From Castellaniella daejeonensis (GTDB taxonomy: Bacteria > Pseudomonadota > Gammaproteobacteria > Burkholderiales > Burkholderiaceae_B): DNA of 64,000 nucleotides. The notes beneath the pieces were generated by a model. The model was not told the origin of the DNA. It was given only the letters and a program-made list of their open reading frames with translations, and did not search any database. Of the stretch, positions 45,997 to 55,054 are shown one piece after another. Each line of letters starts with the position of its first letter. The first letter of the stretch is position 1. The stretch is taken from the NCBI RefSeq assembly GCF_039523555.1, contig NZ_BAAAFN010000015.1, positions 124,001-188,000 of the forward strand, read 5' to 3'. A program made the translations under genes and the position numbers.

Positions 45997-47118
45997 GTGA
46001 ATTCAATCGAGGGAGTGCGTGTACGCGGCGCTCTGGGCGGCATCGATGACGATGGCCTGCGGGCCTGGCTGTCCGATGACCGCTGGGCTTCCGGCATCGA
46101 GGAAACGCGCGGGATCGATGCCCAGGGTGCGTACCGGGATTTCAGGCTGGCCCGGGATGTGGCCGGACGCTGGGCGCCGGATGGCGACACGACGCAGCTT
46201 GCGCGGACCCTGGCCCTGGATCCCGAGGCGCACGCACTGGACCTGGAAAAGGAAATCTTCGTCGCTTTGCTGCTGTCGCCGTTGCGCTTCGATTTCCCCA
46301 GCGCTGGGGAACTGGCCGCGGCGGTGCGCGTGCGCCGCCGCATCGTGCAGGCCGCCCGGCGCACCGTGCTGGCCTTCGATACCGAGCAGGCCGAGCGCCC
46401 CGACTGCTGGTCCTGGAGCGAGGCAACCGGCTTCGTCCTGAAGCCGGGCCATGAACTGATCCCTTCGCTCGAACTCACGCTCTGGCCCGATCTGTCGGGC
46501 CGGCTGTTCTCCTTTTCATGCTACCGGGCAACGGAGTACGTGCTCCTGCTGGCGCTGGCCCAGGAGCTGGCCGAGAGCCATCCTGCCGCCCTGGCCGCAT
46601 TGCAGCGTCAGTGGCGGACGCGGGCGATCCAGTCGGGTGCCTTCCACGACGTGTTTCTGCGGGAATACGGGTCGCTGCAGGCACCGCTGCCGTCCGGCTA
46701 CTACGTCCCGGGCGACCGGCTGTGGTTCCGCAACCCCGACGCGGCATCGGCCGAAGTCGAAGGCTACGAGGGGTCCTGGGTGTTCTACCTGGGCGCGGGC
46801 CTTTTCACGAACTTCTGGAAGCCCGGCCAGCCGTACACCCTGGTCTCGAAATGCGTGGAGCTTCATCACTGGCGCGACGGCCTGCGCAAGGATGGCGCCC
46901 GTGCCTGGATCGATGAATCCGTGGTCGAGGCCCGCGTGGCCGAATCGCTGGCCGATCCGGAGCGGACGTCCCGTATCCTGGAACGCATGATGCGCCTGCG
47001 CGATCCGGGTGGCGTGTATGCCGAGGGTGGCTGCATCGACGCTTCGCGCGAGGCGCTGCGCTGTCTGCTGCCCGGTACCTGGGACCTGGGGCTGCCCAGC
47101 CTGGCTGCCGCCGGCTGA
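45997..47118 (+). CDS. Tgl (protein-glutamine gamma-glutamyltransferase)-like protein of unknown function
   Basis: 373 residues from a GTG, with GGAGG 8 bases upstream. I compared it from memory with Bacillus Tgl spore-coat transglutaminase. Shared landmarks in order are FDFPSAGELAAAVRVRRRIV (99-118), FSFSC (171-175) with a cysteine at the catalytic Tgl position, and GDRLWFRNPD (239-248). The Glu and His of the Tgl triad appear replaced (Ser260 and Asn272). The N-terminal 85 residues and the C-terminal 90 are extra. Activity may differ or be lost. It converges on the cyanophycin-linked DUF1854/ABC genes, 39 bases away. Confidence 0.55.
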   Translation: MNSIEGVRVRGALGGIDDDGLRAWLSDDRWASGIEETRGIDAQGAYRDFRLARDVAGRWAPDGDTTQLARTLALDPEAHALDLEKEIFVALLLSPLRFDFPSAGELAAAVRVRRRIVQAARRTVLAFDTEQAERPDCWSWSEATGFVLKPGHELIPSLELTLWPDLSGRLFSFSCYRATEYVLLLALAQELAESHPAALAALQRQWRTRAIQSGAFHDVFLREYGSLQAPLPSGYYVPGDRLWFRNPDAASAEVEGYEGSWVFYLGAGLFTNFWKPGQPYTLVSKCVELHHWRDGLRKDGARAWIDESVVEARVAESLADPERTSRILERMMRLRDPGGVYAEGGCIDASREALRCLLPGTWDLGLPSLAAAG

Positions 47119-47157
47119 AGAGTCACCGCCGGCGGCCGGGCCGCCGTCCGGCGACAT

Positions 47158-47697
47158 CTACAGGAAATGGTCCAGGATGCGGCGGCTGGCCTTGTCCAGC
47201 GCCGCCATGTCGCGCACCAGGAACTGCACCCCGTGGGCGTCGGTGATCAGTAGGGAAGCGGCCGGCAGGCGGCGGATGTCTTCCTCCGCCTTCAGGGTCA
47301 GGCGGGTCGGACCCCGGTCCGTTTCCACATCCCAGTGGCTGGGCGTCGCCCAGGTCGAGGCGTGGCGGATGCGCAGGATCTCCGGCCTGAATTCCCGCTG
47401 CCCCAGTTCCTCGTCCACCAGGCGGCGCGTTTCGGCAGGCAGCGCATCCAGGCGTTCGATCCAGGCCAGTTCCGTGCCCTGGGCGCCCATCAGCGCGATG
47501 CACTCGTCGGGGGCGGCAAAGGGAAAACCCCGGACGGGCGTGACCGGCGCGTCGGCCTGTCCGGGGCGCATCAGCACCAGCCGGCCGAAGGCGTCGCGCG
47601 CCAGCGACCAGTCCGGGCGCCCGGGCGCCGGAACGTCCGCCCGGGCGGACGGCAAGGGATGAGAGCCGGCATCCGCCGGCGCGTCGTCAGTGCGCAT
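47158..47697 (-). CDS. DUF1854 protein of the cyanophycin locus
   Basis: 179 residues from the ATG at 47697, which overlaps the ABC gene by 11 bases; GAGGAA lies upstream. The domain features match DUF1854: WSLARDAFGRLVLMRPG near the start, then GFPFAAPDECIAL, EELGQREFRPEILRI and a final VRDMAALD. No membrane segment or signal is seen. Proteins of this family are repeatedly found beside cyanophycin synthetase genes, but no activity is known. The overlap suggests it acts with the ABC protein. Confidence 0.8.
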   Translation of the reverse strand: MRTDDAPADAGSHPLPSARADVPAPGRPDWSLARDAFGRLVLMRPGQADAPVTPVRGFPFAAPDECIALMGAQGTELAWIERLDALPAETRRLVDEELGQREFRPEILRIRHASTWATPSHWDVETDRGPTRLTLKAEEDIRRLPAASLLITDAHGVQFLVRDMAALDKASRRILDHFL

Positions 47698-49939
47698 CGG
47701 AAGTTTCCTCGGCCTCATCTCCGGCCTCATCCCCATCCCAGCCAGTGGGATCCATCGGCGACTGGCCCTGCAATTGCGCGCGGTGGAGCCGTGCATACGC
47801 GCCGTCGCGGGCCAGCAGATCTTCGTGGCGGCCGATTTCCACGATCCGCCCGCGGTCCATGACGACCAGGCGGTCTGCCTCGCGCAGGGTGCTGAGGCGG
47901 TGGGCGATGGAAATCGTCGTGCGGCCGCGCACCAGGTTGTCCAGCGCCTTCTGGATCTCGTTTTCGGTGGTGGTGTCCACGGACGAGGTGGCCTCGTCCA
48001 GGATCAGGATGGGCGGGTCGATCAGCAGGGCGCGGGCGATCGAGATGCGCTGGCGTTCGCCGCCGGACAGCGCCTGGCCGCGCTCGCCGACCAGGGAGTC
48101 GTAGCCGTGCGGCAGGCGCAGGATGAATTCGTGGGCGTGGGCGGCGCGGGCGGCAGCGACGATCTCGGCGCGGCTGGCGTCGGGCCGGCCGTAGGCGATG
48201 TTCTCGGCCACCGTGCCGTAGAACAGGAAAGGCTCCTGCAGCACCAGGCCGATGTGCCGCCGGTAGTCGGCGATGGCGTATCGGCGGATGTCCGTGCCAT
48301 CCAGGCGGATGGATCCGCCGGATACGTCGTAGAAGCGGCAGATCAGGTTGACGAGGGTGCTTTTGCCCGAACCGCTGTGCCCGACCAGGCCGACCATCTC
48401 GCCCGGGGCGATGTCCAGGCTCAGGTCGTGGATCACCGTGCGGCTGCCGTAGCGGAAGCTGACGTGGCTGAGATCGATGCGGCCCTGGATGCGCTCGGCG
48501 CGGTGGGGCGTGGCGGGCTCGGGCACGCTGGAGACGTGGTCCAGGATGTCGAAGATGCGCTTGGCGCCCGCCGCGGCCCGCTGGGTGGTCGAGACGATGC
48601 GGCTCATGGAATCCAGGCGCACGTAGAAGCGGCTGATGTAGGCCAGGAAGGCGGTCAGCACGCCGACGGAGATCGAATTCCTGGACACCAGCCAGATGCC
48701 GAAGACCCACACCACCAGCAGGCCCAGCTCCGTGAGCAGCGTGATCGTGGGGGTGAACAGGGCCCAGAGGGCGTTGACGCGGTCGTTGATGGCCAGGTTG
48801 CGGTCGTTGGCTTCGCGAAAGCGCGCGACTTCACGGCGTTCCTGGGCGAAGGCCTTGACCACGCGGATGCCGGGGATGGTGTCGGCCAGCACGTTGGTGA
48901 TGTCCGACCAGACGCGGTCGGCTTTCTCGAAACCGTGGCGCAGGCGGTCGCGCACCCAATGGATCATCCACAGGATCAGCGGCAGCGGCGCCAGGGTCGC
49001 CAGCGCCAGCAGCGGGTCGATCGTCAGCAGCACGATCGCGGTCATCGCGATCATGAGCACGTCGGTGACGAAGTCCAGCAGATGCAGGGACAGGAACAGG
49101 CAGATGCGGTCGGATTCCGAGCCGATGCGGGCAATCAGGTCGCCGGTGCGCTTGCCGCCGAAATACTGCAGGGAAAGCTGCTGCAGGTGCTGGTAGGTGG
49201 CGGTGCGCAAGTCGGCGCCGATGCGCTCGCTGACCCAGGCCAGGATGGCGCTGCGCGCCCAGCCCAGCCCCCAGGCGAGGATCGACGAGGCGAGCAGGCC
49301 GCCCAGGTAGAACGACACCAGGCGATAGTCGATCGGCGTCCCGTTCTGGAAGGGAATCAGCACGTCGTCCATCAGCGGCATGGTGAGATAGGGCGGCACC
49401 AGCGAGGCCGCCGTGGCCGCCAGGGTGAGGGCCAGGCCGGCCGCCAGTTGCCGCCCGTAGGGTCGGGCGAAACGCCACAGGCGGAACAATGCGCTGGCCC
49501 GCGGCGCGGCCGGCGCGGGGACGGTGGGCGCTTCGGCTGCATCGGAGTGCGCCGGCTCGTGCAGGCCCTGCCAGGCGGCCACCAGGCGCTGGGCTTCGGG
49601 CTGGCGTTCCAGCGTGTAGCGCCAGCGCGCCAGCCGGGTGTGGCTGTCGGCCAGTTCGAGGCTGCCCACCCCGGCGTGGTCCTGCTGCCGTATCTCCAGA
49701 TCGGGACGCAAAGGCCAGGACCGGCTGGCCTGGGGGTCGGATCCGCAGGCCAGCCAGCGGCGGTCGGTCAGGACGACCAGCCCTTCGCTGTAGCACAGGC
49801 GGTGATCCAGGTTGGTGCGCAGCCAGCCCAGGATGCGCTCGCCGGCAGCGAGCTGGGAAACGAGGGCCGTGCGCCACGGCTCGGGCAGGCCCGGCGGGCA
49901 CGGAACGGCCAGCGAGGAATCGGGGGAAAGGCCCTGCAT
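47687..49939 (-). CDS. ABC transporter (fused permease-ATPase) linked to cyanophycin metabolism
   Basis: 750 residues. An unusual N-terminal soluble domain of about 150 residues (LDHRLCYSEGLVVLTDRRWLACG, PH-like in pattern) precedes six membrane helices and an ATPase domain. ATPase motifs are GHSGSGKST, LSGGERQRIS and LILDEATSSVD with a downstream His switch (SIAHRLS). It is exporter-type (MsbA-like) and would work as a homodimer. It is divergent from cphA' with a 240-base gap. The transported substrate is not known. Confidence 0.85.
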   Translation of the reverse strand: MQGLSPDSSLAVPCPPGLPEPWRTALVSQLAAGERILGWLRTNLDHRLCYSEGLVVLTDRRWLACGSDPQASRSWPLRPDLEIRQQDHAGVGSLELADSHTRLARWRYTLERQPEAQRLVAAWQGLHEPAHSDAAEAPTVPAPAAPRASALFRLWRFARPYGRQLAAGLALTLAATAASLVPPYLTMPLMDDVLIPFQNGTPIDYRLVSFYLGGLLASSILAWGLGWARSAILAWVSERIGADLRTATYQHLQQLSLQYFGGKRTGDLIARIGSESDRICLFLSLHLLDFVTDVLMIAMTAIVLLTIDPLLALATLAPLPLILWMIHWVRDRLRHGFEKADRVWSDITNVLADTIPGIRVVKAFAQERREVARFREANDRNLAINDRVNALWALFTPTITLLTELGLLVVWVFGIWLVSRNSISVGVLTAFLAYISRFYVRLDSMSRIVSTTQRAAAGAKRIFDILDHVSSVPEPATPHRAERIQGRIDLSHVSFRYGSRTVIHDLSLDIAPGEMVGLVGHSGSGKSTLVNLICRFYDVSGGSIRLDGTDIRRYAIADYRRHIGLVLQEPFLFYGTVAENIAYGRPDASRAEIVAAARAAHAHEFILRLPHGYDSLVGERGQALSGGERQRISIARALLIDPPILILDEATSSVDTTTENEIQKALDNLVRGRTTISIAHRLSTLREADRLVVMDRGRIVEIGRHEDLLARDGAYARLHRAQLQGQSPMDPTGWDGDEAGDEAEETSDAH

Positions 49940-50179
49940 GAACGAGGATGGTCTGGAGGGGTGTTGTCGCGGATCGAAGCGGGGTGATCGGGGCGGTGTT
50001 CAGGGGCCTGTAAGCGTGTTTTCAGGGCATTTTCAGCGCAAGAAATCGCGTCACAATTTTCAACTCTTTTTCTATGCCGCGCAATAACGGCGAGATTAAT
50101 ATGTGTGCCGATGTTTCACGGCGGCCGCCAGGAAAGGCGGCCGTTTTCGCCGGCCCCGGCCCTTACGCATGGTTCGATC

Positions 50180-52357
50180 ATGAGCAACAGGAATATTGAG
50201 TTTCTCAATATGGTGCATCTAAGGGGGCCGAACATCTGGGCCTACCGGCCCGTCATCGAGGCGCTGGTGGACATCCACGATCTCGAGGACTGCCCTTCCA
50301 ATCTCATTCCCGGTTTCTACGAACGTCTGAGCGCCTGGCTGCCGTCGCTGGTCGAGCATCGCTGCAGCGTGGGCGAGCGGGGCGGGTTCCTGAAGCGGGT
50401 GCGCGAAGGCACGTGGCCGGCCCACATCCTGGAGCACGTCACCCTGGAATTGCAGAGCCTGGCCGGCATGCCGGGCGGACTGGGGCGTGCGCGGGAAACG
50501 CCGCTGCGTGGCGTCTACAAGGTGATCGTGCGCGCCTGGTACGAGCCGCTCACGCGCGAGGCGCTGCACGTCGCGCGCGACCTGGTCATGGCCGCGATCG
50601 AGGACCGGCCCTTCGACGTGGCCGGCGCGGTCGAACGGCTGAAGGATCTGGCCGACTCCCTGAGCCTGGGGCCCAGCACGGCATGCATCGTGGACGCCGC
50701 GGACGAACGGGACATCCCGGCGATCCGCCTGAACGACGCTAATCTGTTGCAACTGGGCTACGGCGCGCGCCAGCGCCGCATCTGGACGGCGGAAACCAGC
50801 CGCACCAGCGCCATCGCCGAAAGCATCTCGCGAGATAAGGACCTGACCCGCAGGCTGCTGCAGTCCTGCGGCGTGCCGGTGCCCGAGGGGCGCCTGGTGG
50901 ACAGTGCCACGCAGGCCTGGGATGTGGCGCAGGAACTGGGCCTGCCCGTGGTCGTCAAGCCGTCTGACGGCAACCATGGGCGCGGCGTCTTCACCTGCCT
51001 GACCACGCGCGAACAGATCGAGGCGGCCTATGCCGTGGCGGTGGACGAGGGCAGCGGCGTCATGGTCGAGCGTTTCATCCAGGGCGACGAGCATCGCCTG
51101 CTGGTGGTGGGTGGCCGGGTGGTGGCCGCCGCGCGGGGCGAGGCTGCGATGGTGGTCGGCGACGGGACGTCAACCGTGCGGCAACTGATCGAAAGCCAGC
51201 TCAATTCCGATCCCCGCCGCGGCCGCGACGAGGACCATCCCCTGAACTTCATCCGCCTGGATTCCGCGGCACGCCTGGAGCTTGAGCGCCAGGGGCTGCA
51301 TGGAGACGCGGTGCCCGAGCGGGGCCGTGCGGTGCTCGTCCAGCGCAGCGGCAACGTGTCCATCGATGTCACCGACGAGGTGCATCCGGACGTGGCCGCG
51401 CAGGTGGCGCTGGCGGCCCGCGTGGTCGGCCTGGACATCGCCGGTGTCGATCTGGTGGCGCGCGATATCTCGCGGCCCCTGGAAGAACAGCAGGCCGCCA
51501 TTGTCGAAGTCAACGCGGGCCCGGGTCTGCTGATGCACCTGAAACCCGCCGTGGGCAAGCCGCGGCCGGTCGGCCGCGCCATCATCGACGACCTGTTCCC
51601 GGCGCCCGAAGACGGGCGCATTCCGGTGATCGGGATCAGCGGCAGCCGGCCCGCCGCGCCGGTCGCTCACCTGATTGCGCACTTGCTGCGCCTGGCCGGC
51701 CGCGTGGTGGGCCTGGCTTCGTCCGAAGGGTTGTTCATGGGGGCCGTCCAGGTGACGGCGCAGGATTCCGCGCACTGGGAGGCGGCGCGCCGCGTCCTGC
51801 TGAACCGGGCGGTCGAATACGCCGTGATCGAGAATGGCGGCCGCGCCATCCTGGGCGAAGGCCTGGCCTACGATCGCTGTCAGATCGGCGTGGTCACGGG
51901 CATCGATCCGGACGTGACCTGGCCGGAGTTCTACATGGAAACGCCCGAGCAGCTGGCGCGGATCTTCCGCACGCAGGTCGATGTCGTCCTGCCGGGCGGG
52001 GCCGCCGTCCTGAATGCGGACGATCCCCTGACGGTGGAATTGGCGCAATTGTGCGACGGCGTGGTGGTGTTCTATGGCCTGGATCCGGACGGCGCTGCCG
52101 TGCGTGCCCATTTGCGCGCCGGCGGCCGCGCCGTCACCGTGCACGGCGGCATGGCGGTGCTGTGCGAGGACGGGATCCAGATCCCCGTGATCGCCCTGGA
52201 CGAACTCGCCCCGGCGATCGATGCGGCGGGGCCTGCGCCGGTGCTGGCGGCCCTGGCCGTGGCCTGGGTCCTGGGGCTGGACATCGAGCGCATGCGTGTC
52301 GGGCTGCGCACCTGGAACACTCCCCGGATACCCGACGAGCCGCCGCTCGCCGCCTGA
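50180..52357 (+). CDS. cphA': Cyanophycin synthetase-like protein CphA'
   Basis: 725 residues from the ATG at 50180 (start MSNRNIEFLN). It shares with CphA the N-terminal domain (HLRGPNIW) and an ATP-grasp domain with VVVKPSDGNHGRGV and the EVNAGPGL metal-site motif. The Mur-ligase region is degenerate: the P-loop GTNGKTT is replaced by GISGSRPAA near 484-493, and the domain is about 150 residues shorter than in CphA. It can probably still run the ATP-grasp (aspartate-adding) reaction but not the arginine-adding one. It lies 66 bases before cphA. Confidence 0.88.
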   Translation: MSNRNIEFLNMVHLRGPNIWAYRPVIEALVDIHDLEDCPSNLIPGFYERLSAWLPSLVEHRCSVGERGGFLKRVREGTWPAHILEHVTLELQSLAGMPGGLGRARETPLRGVYKVIVRAWYEPLTREALHVARDLVMAAIEDRPFDVAGAVERLKDLADSLSLGPSTACIVDAADERDIPAIRLNDANLLQLGYGARQRRIWTAETSRTSAIAESISRDKDLTRRLLQSCGVPVPEGRLVDSATQAWDVAQELGLPVVVKPSDGNHGRGVFTCLTTREQIEAAYAVAVDEGSGVMVERFIQGDEHRLLVVGGRVVAAARGEAAMVVGDGTSTVRQLIESQLNSDPRRGRDEDHPLNFIRLDSAARLELERQGLHGDAVPERGRAVLVQRSGNVSIDVTDEVHPDVAAQVALAARVVGLDIAGVDLVARDISRPLEEQQAAIVEVNAGPGLLMHLKPAVGKPRPVGRAIIDDLFPAPEDGRIPVIGISGSRPAAPVAHLIAHLLRLAGRVVGLASSEGLFMGAVQVTAQDSAHWEAARRVLLNRAVEYAVIENGGRAILGEGLAYDRCQIGVVTGIDPDVTWPEFYMETPEQLARIFRTQVDVVLPGGAAVLNADDPLTVELAQLCDGVVVFYGLDPDGAAVRAHLRAGGRAVTVHGGMAVLCEDGIQIPVIALDELAPAIDAAGPAPVLAALAVAWVLGLDIERMRVGLRTWNTPRIPDEPPLAA

Positions 52358-52423
52358 TTTCTTTCTGGCCAGGCGGGACGGCCGCCGGGCTTTCCCACGA
52401 CCCTTCCAAGGACATTGGCCATC

Positions 52424-55054
52424 ATGGAAGTCTCACGAGTGCGGGCCCTGCGCGGGCCCAATCTGTGGTCGCGCCAGACCGCGATCGAAGCCATCGTTGC
52501 ATGTTCGGAAAGCGAACGCGCGATCGGCGACATGGATGTGTTCGAAACGCGCCTGCGGGCGCGTTTTCCCGACCTCGACCTGCCCCGGCCCCCGGGTCTG
52601 GAGGGCATCCATTCGCTGGCGCACATCCTGGCGGCCGCGGCCTTGCGGCTGCAGACCCAGGCGGGCTGCCCGGTGGCCTTCTGCCGCGTGGCGCAGACCC
52701 TGGAGCCCGGCATCTACCAGGTGGTGATCGAGTACGTCGAGGAAGCGGTCGGCCGCCTGGCATTCGACCGGGCACTGGAGCTGTGCATGGCCACGCTGAG
52801 CGACGCGCCCTTCGACACGGGCGCAGCGATCGCCGAACTGAAGGCCTTGTACGAGGACGTCCGGCTGGGCCCCAGCACCGGTGCGATCGTGCAGGCCGCC
52901 GTACGCCGGGGCATTCCGTACCGGCGCCTGACCGGGGGCAGCCTGGTGCAGTTCGGCTGGGGGCGCCGCCAACGCCGCATCCAGGCGGCCGAGAGCGACG
53001 CCAGCGGGGCCATTGCCGAGGCCATCGCCCAGGACAAGTCCCTGACCAAGGCGCTGCTCGCGTCGGCCGGCGTTTCGGTGCCTCAGGGCCGTTGCGTCGA
53101 GAGCGCCGAGGATGCCTGGGCCGCGGCCTGCGAAATCGGCGGACCGGTCGTGATCAAGCCGCTGGACGGCAACCAGGGCAAGGGCGTGGCGGTGAACGTG
53201 CAGGGGCGGGAGCCGGTGATGGCAGCCTATGCCGTGGCCCGCGCGCATGGCTCCGGCGTGCTGGTGGAGCGCTATTTTCCCGGCCATGATTTTCGCCTGC
53301 TGGTGGTGGGCGACCGCCTGGTCGCGGCGGCACGGCGCGATCCGCCCCAGGTGGTGGGCGACGGCAGCCGCACCATCGCGGAACTGGTCGAACAGGTCAA
53401 CCAGGATCCGCAACGCGGCGAAGGGCACGGGACGTCCCTGACGCGCATCCGGCTCGACGAGATCGCCTTGAACACCCTGGCCGCACAAGGCTTCGATCCC
53501 GGATCGGTGCCGGCGCCCGGCGTCTGTGTGGTGCTGCGCAACAATGCCAATCTGAGCACCGGCGGGACCGCCACGGACGTGACCGACCATGTGCATCCCG
53601 ACCTGGCGGCCAGCGCCGTCATGGCGGCGCGCATGGTGGGGCTGGACATCTGCGGCATCGACGTGGTGAGCCGGGATGTCTACCAGCCGCTGACGCCCGA
53701 GACCGGCTGCATCGTCGAGGTCAACGCGGCGCCCGGCCTGCGCATGCACCTGGATCCGTCGTTCGGCACGGGGCGCGACGTGGGCGGGGCCATCGCCGAC
53801 ATGCTGTTTCCCCCGGGCGAAACGGGCCGGATCCCGGTGGTGGCGGTGACGGGCACCAACGGCAAGACCACGACCGTGCGCCTGCTCGCGCACTTGTGCG
53901 CCGGGACGGGCGCCTGCGTGGGCATGACCAATTCCGACGGCGTCTACGTTGGCGGCCGGCGCATCGACAAGGGCGACTGCAGCGGGCCGCGCAGCGCGCG
54001 CAATGTGCTGCTGCATCCGGACGTGGACCTGGCGGTCTTCGAGACCGCGCGCGGAGGCATCCTGCGCGAAGGCCTGGCCTTCGACCGCTGCGACGTGGCC
54101 GTGGTGACCAACATCGGGATCGGGGATCACCTGGGGTTGAACTACATCAGTACGGTCGAGGACCTGGCCATCGTCAAGCGAGTCATCGTCGAGAACGTGG
54201 CGCCCACGGGCATGGCTGTCCTGAACGCCCAGGATCCCATCGTCGCCAGGATGGCGCCCGGTTGTCCCGGCCGTGTCACCTTCTTCGCCCGCGACGGCCA
54301 TCATCCGGTGATCGAAACCCACCGGGCGCAGGGCGGGCGGGTGGTGTTCGTCGACCAGGGCGACCTGGTGTTCGCGCAGGCCGGTGTCGAGACGCGCATC
54401 GAACTGGCCGCGGTGCCCCTGACCCGTGCCGGGAGCATCGGCTTCCAGGTCGAGAACACCATGGCCGCCGCTGCCGCGGCCTGGGCGCTGGATGTGGACT
54501 GGATCCGCATCCAGGGGGGCCTGGCGACGTTCGTCAACGATGCCGGAACCGTGCCGGGCCGCTTCAATGTGTTCGACTATCGGGGCGCCACGCTGATCGC
54601 CGATTACGGCCACAACCCGGATGCGATCCTGGCGCTGGTGGAAGCGGTGGAGACCCTGCCCGCGCGGCGCCGCACCGTGGTGATCAGCGGGGCGGGGGAC
54701 CGGCGCGACCAGGACATCCGCCGGCAGACGGAAATCCTGGGCAACGTGTTCGATACGGTCGTGCTGTACCAGGACCAGTGCCAGCGCGGGCGTGGCGACG
54801 GTGAGGTCCTGGCCCTGCTGCGCGAAGGCCTGCGGGCGGCCCGGCGCATGAGCCGGCTGGAAGAGATCCGCGGCGAATTCCTGGCCATCGATACCGCCCT
54901 GGACACCCTGGAGCCCGGCGACCTGTGCCTGGTCCTGATCGACCAGGTCGAAGAGGCGCTGGCCCATATCGCCCGGCGGCTGGAGTCCCGGGACGACGAG
55001 GCGGCTACAATGCCCGCCTCGGGAAAAACAGTGCAAGCGCATGCCTATCAGTAG
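52424..55054 (+). CDS. cphA: Cyanophycin synthetase
   Basis: 876 residues from the ATG at 52424, with AAGGA 11 bases upstream. Domains are: N-terminal tetramerisation domain (RALRGPNLW), ATP-grasp (about 215-470) with VVIKPLDGNQGKGV and EVNAAPGL, and a Mur-ligase-like domain with an intact P-loop GTNGKTTT at 477-484 and DYGHNPDAI. It alternately adds Asp to the backbone and Arg to its side chain to make the storage polymer cyanophycin in cytoplasmic granules. No cyanophycinase is in the window. The M23 gene overlaps its end. Confidence 0.95.
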   Translation: MEVSRVRALRGPNLWSRQTAIEAIVACSESERAIGDMDVFETRLRARFPDLDLPRPPGLEGIHSLAHILAAAALRLQTQAGCPVAFCRVAQTLEPGIYQVVIEYVEEAVGRLAFDRALELCMATLSDAPFDTGAAIAELKALYEDVRLGPSTGAIVQAAVRRGIPYRRLTGGSLVQFGWGRRQRRIQAAESDASGAIAEAIAQDKSLTKALLASAGVSVPQGRCVESAEDAWAAACEIGGPVVIKPLDGNQGKGVAVNVQGREPVMAAYAVARAHGSGVLVERYFPGHDFRLLVVGDRLVAAARRDPPQVVGDGSRTIAELVEQVNQDPQRGEGHGTSLTRIRLDEIALNTLAAQGFDPGSVPAPGVCVVLRNNANLSTGGTATDVTDHVHPDLAASAVMAARMVGLDICGIDVVSRDVYQPLTPETGCIVEVNAAPGLRMHLDPSFGTGRDVGGAIADMLFPPGETGRIPVVAVTGTNGKTTTVRLLAHLCAGTGACVGMTNSDGVYVGGRRIDKGDCSGPRSARNVLLHPDVDLAVFETARGGILREGLAFDRCDVAVVTNIGIGDHLGLNYISTVEDLAIVKRVIVENVAPTGMAVLNAQDPIVARMAPGCPGRVTFFARDGHHPVIETHRAQGGRVVFVDQGDLVFAQAGVETRIELAAVPLTRAGSIGFQVENTMAAAAAAWALDVDWIRIQGGLATFVNDAGTVPGRFNVFDYRGATLIADYGHNPDAILALVEAVETLPARRRTVVISGAGDRRDQDIRRQTEILGNVFDTVVLYQDQCQRGRGDGEVLALLREGLRAARRMSRLEEIRGEFLAIDTALDTLEPGDLCLVLIDQVEEALAHIARRLESRDDEAATMPASGKTVQAHAYQ

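Noticed and set aside
50040..50179. Bidirectional sigma-70 promoter between the ABC gene and cphA'
   Set aside because: TAATAT (50097-50102) and, on the other strand, TTGAAA (50058-50063) occur, but neither has a matching partner hexamer at the right spacing.
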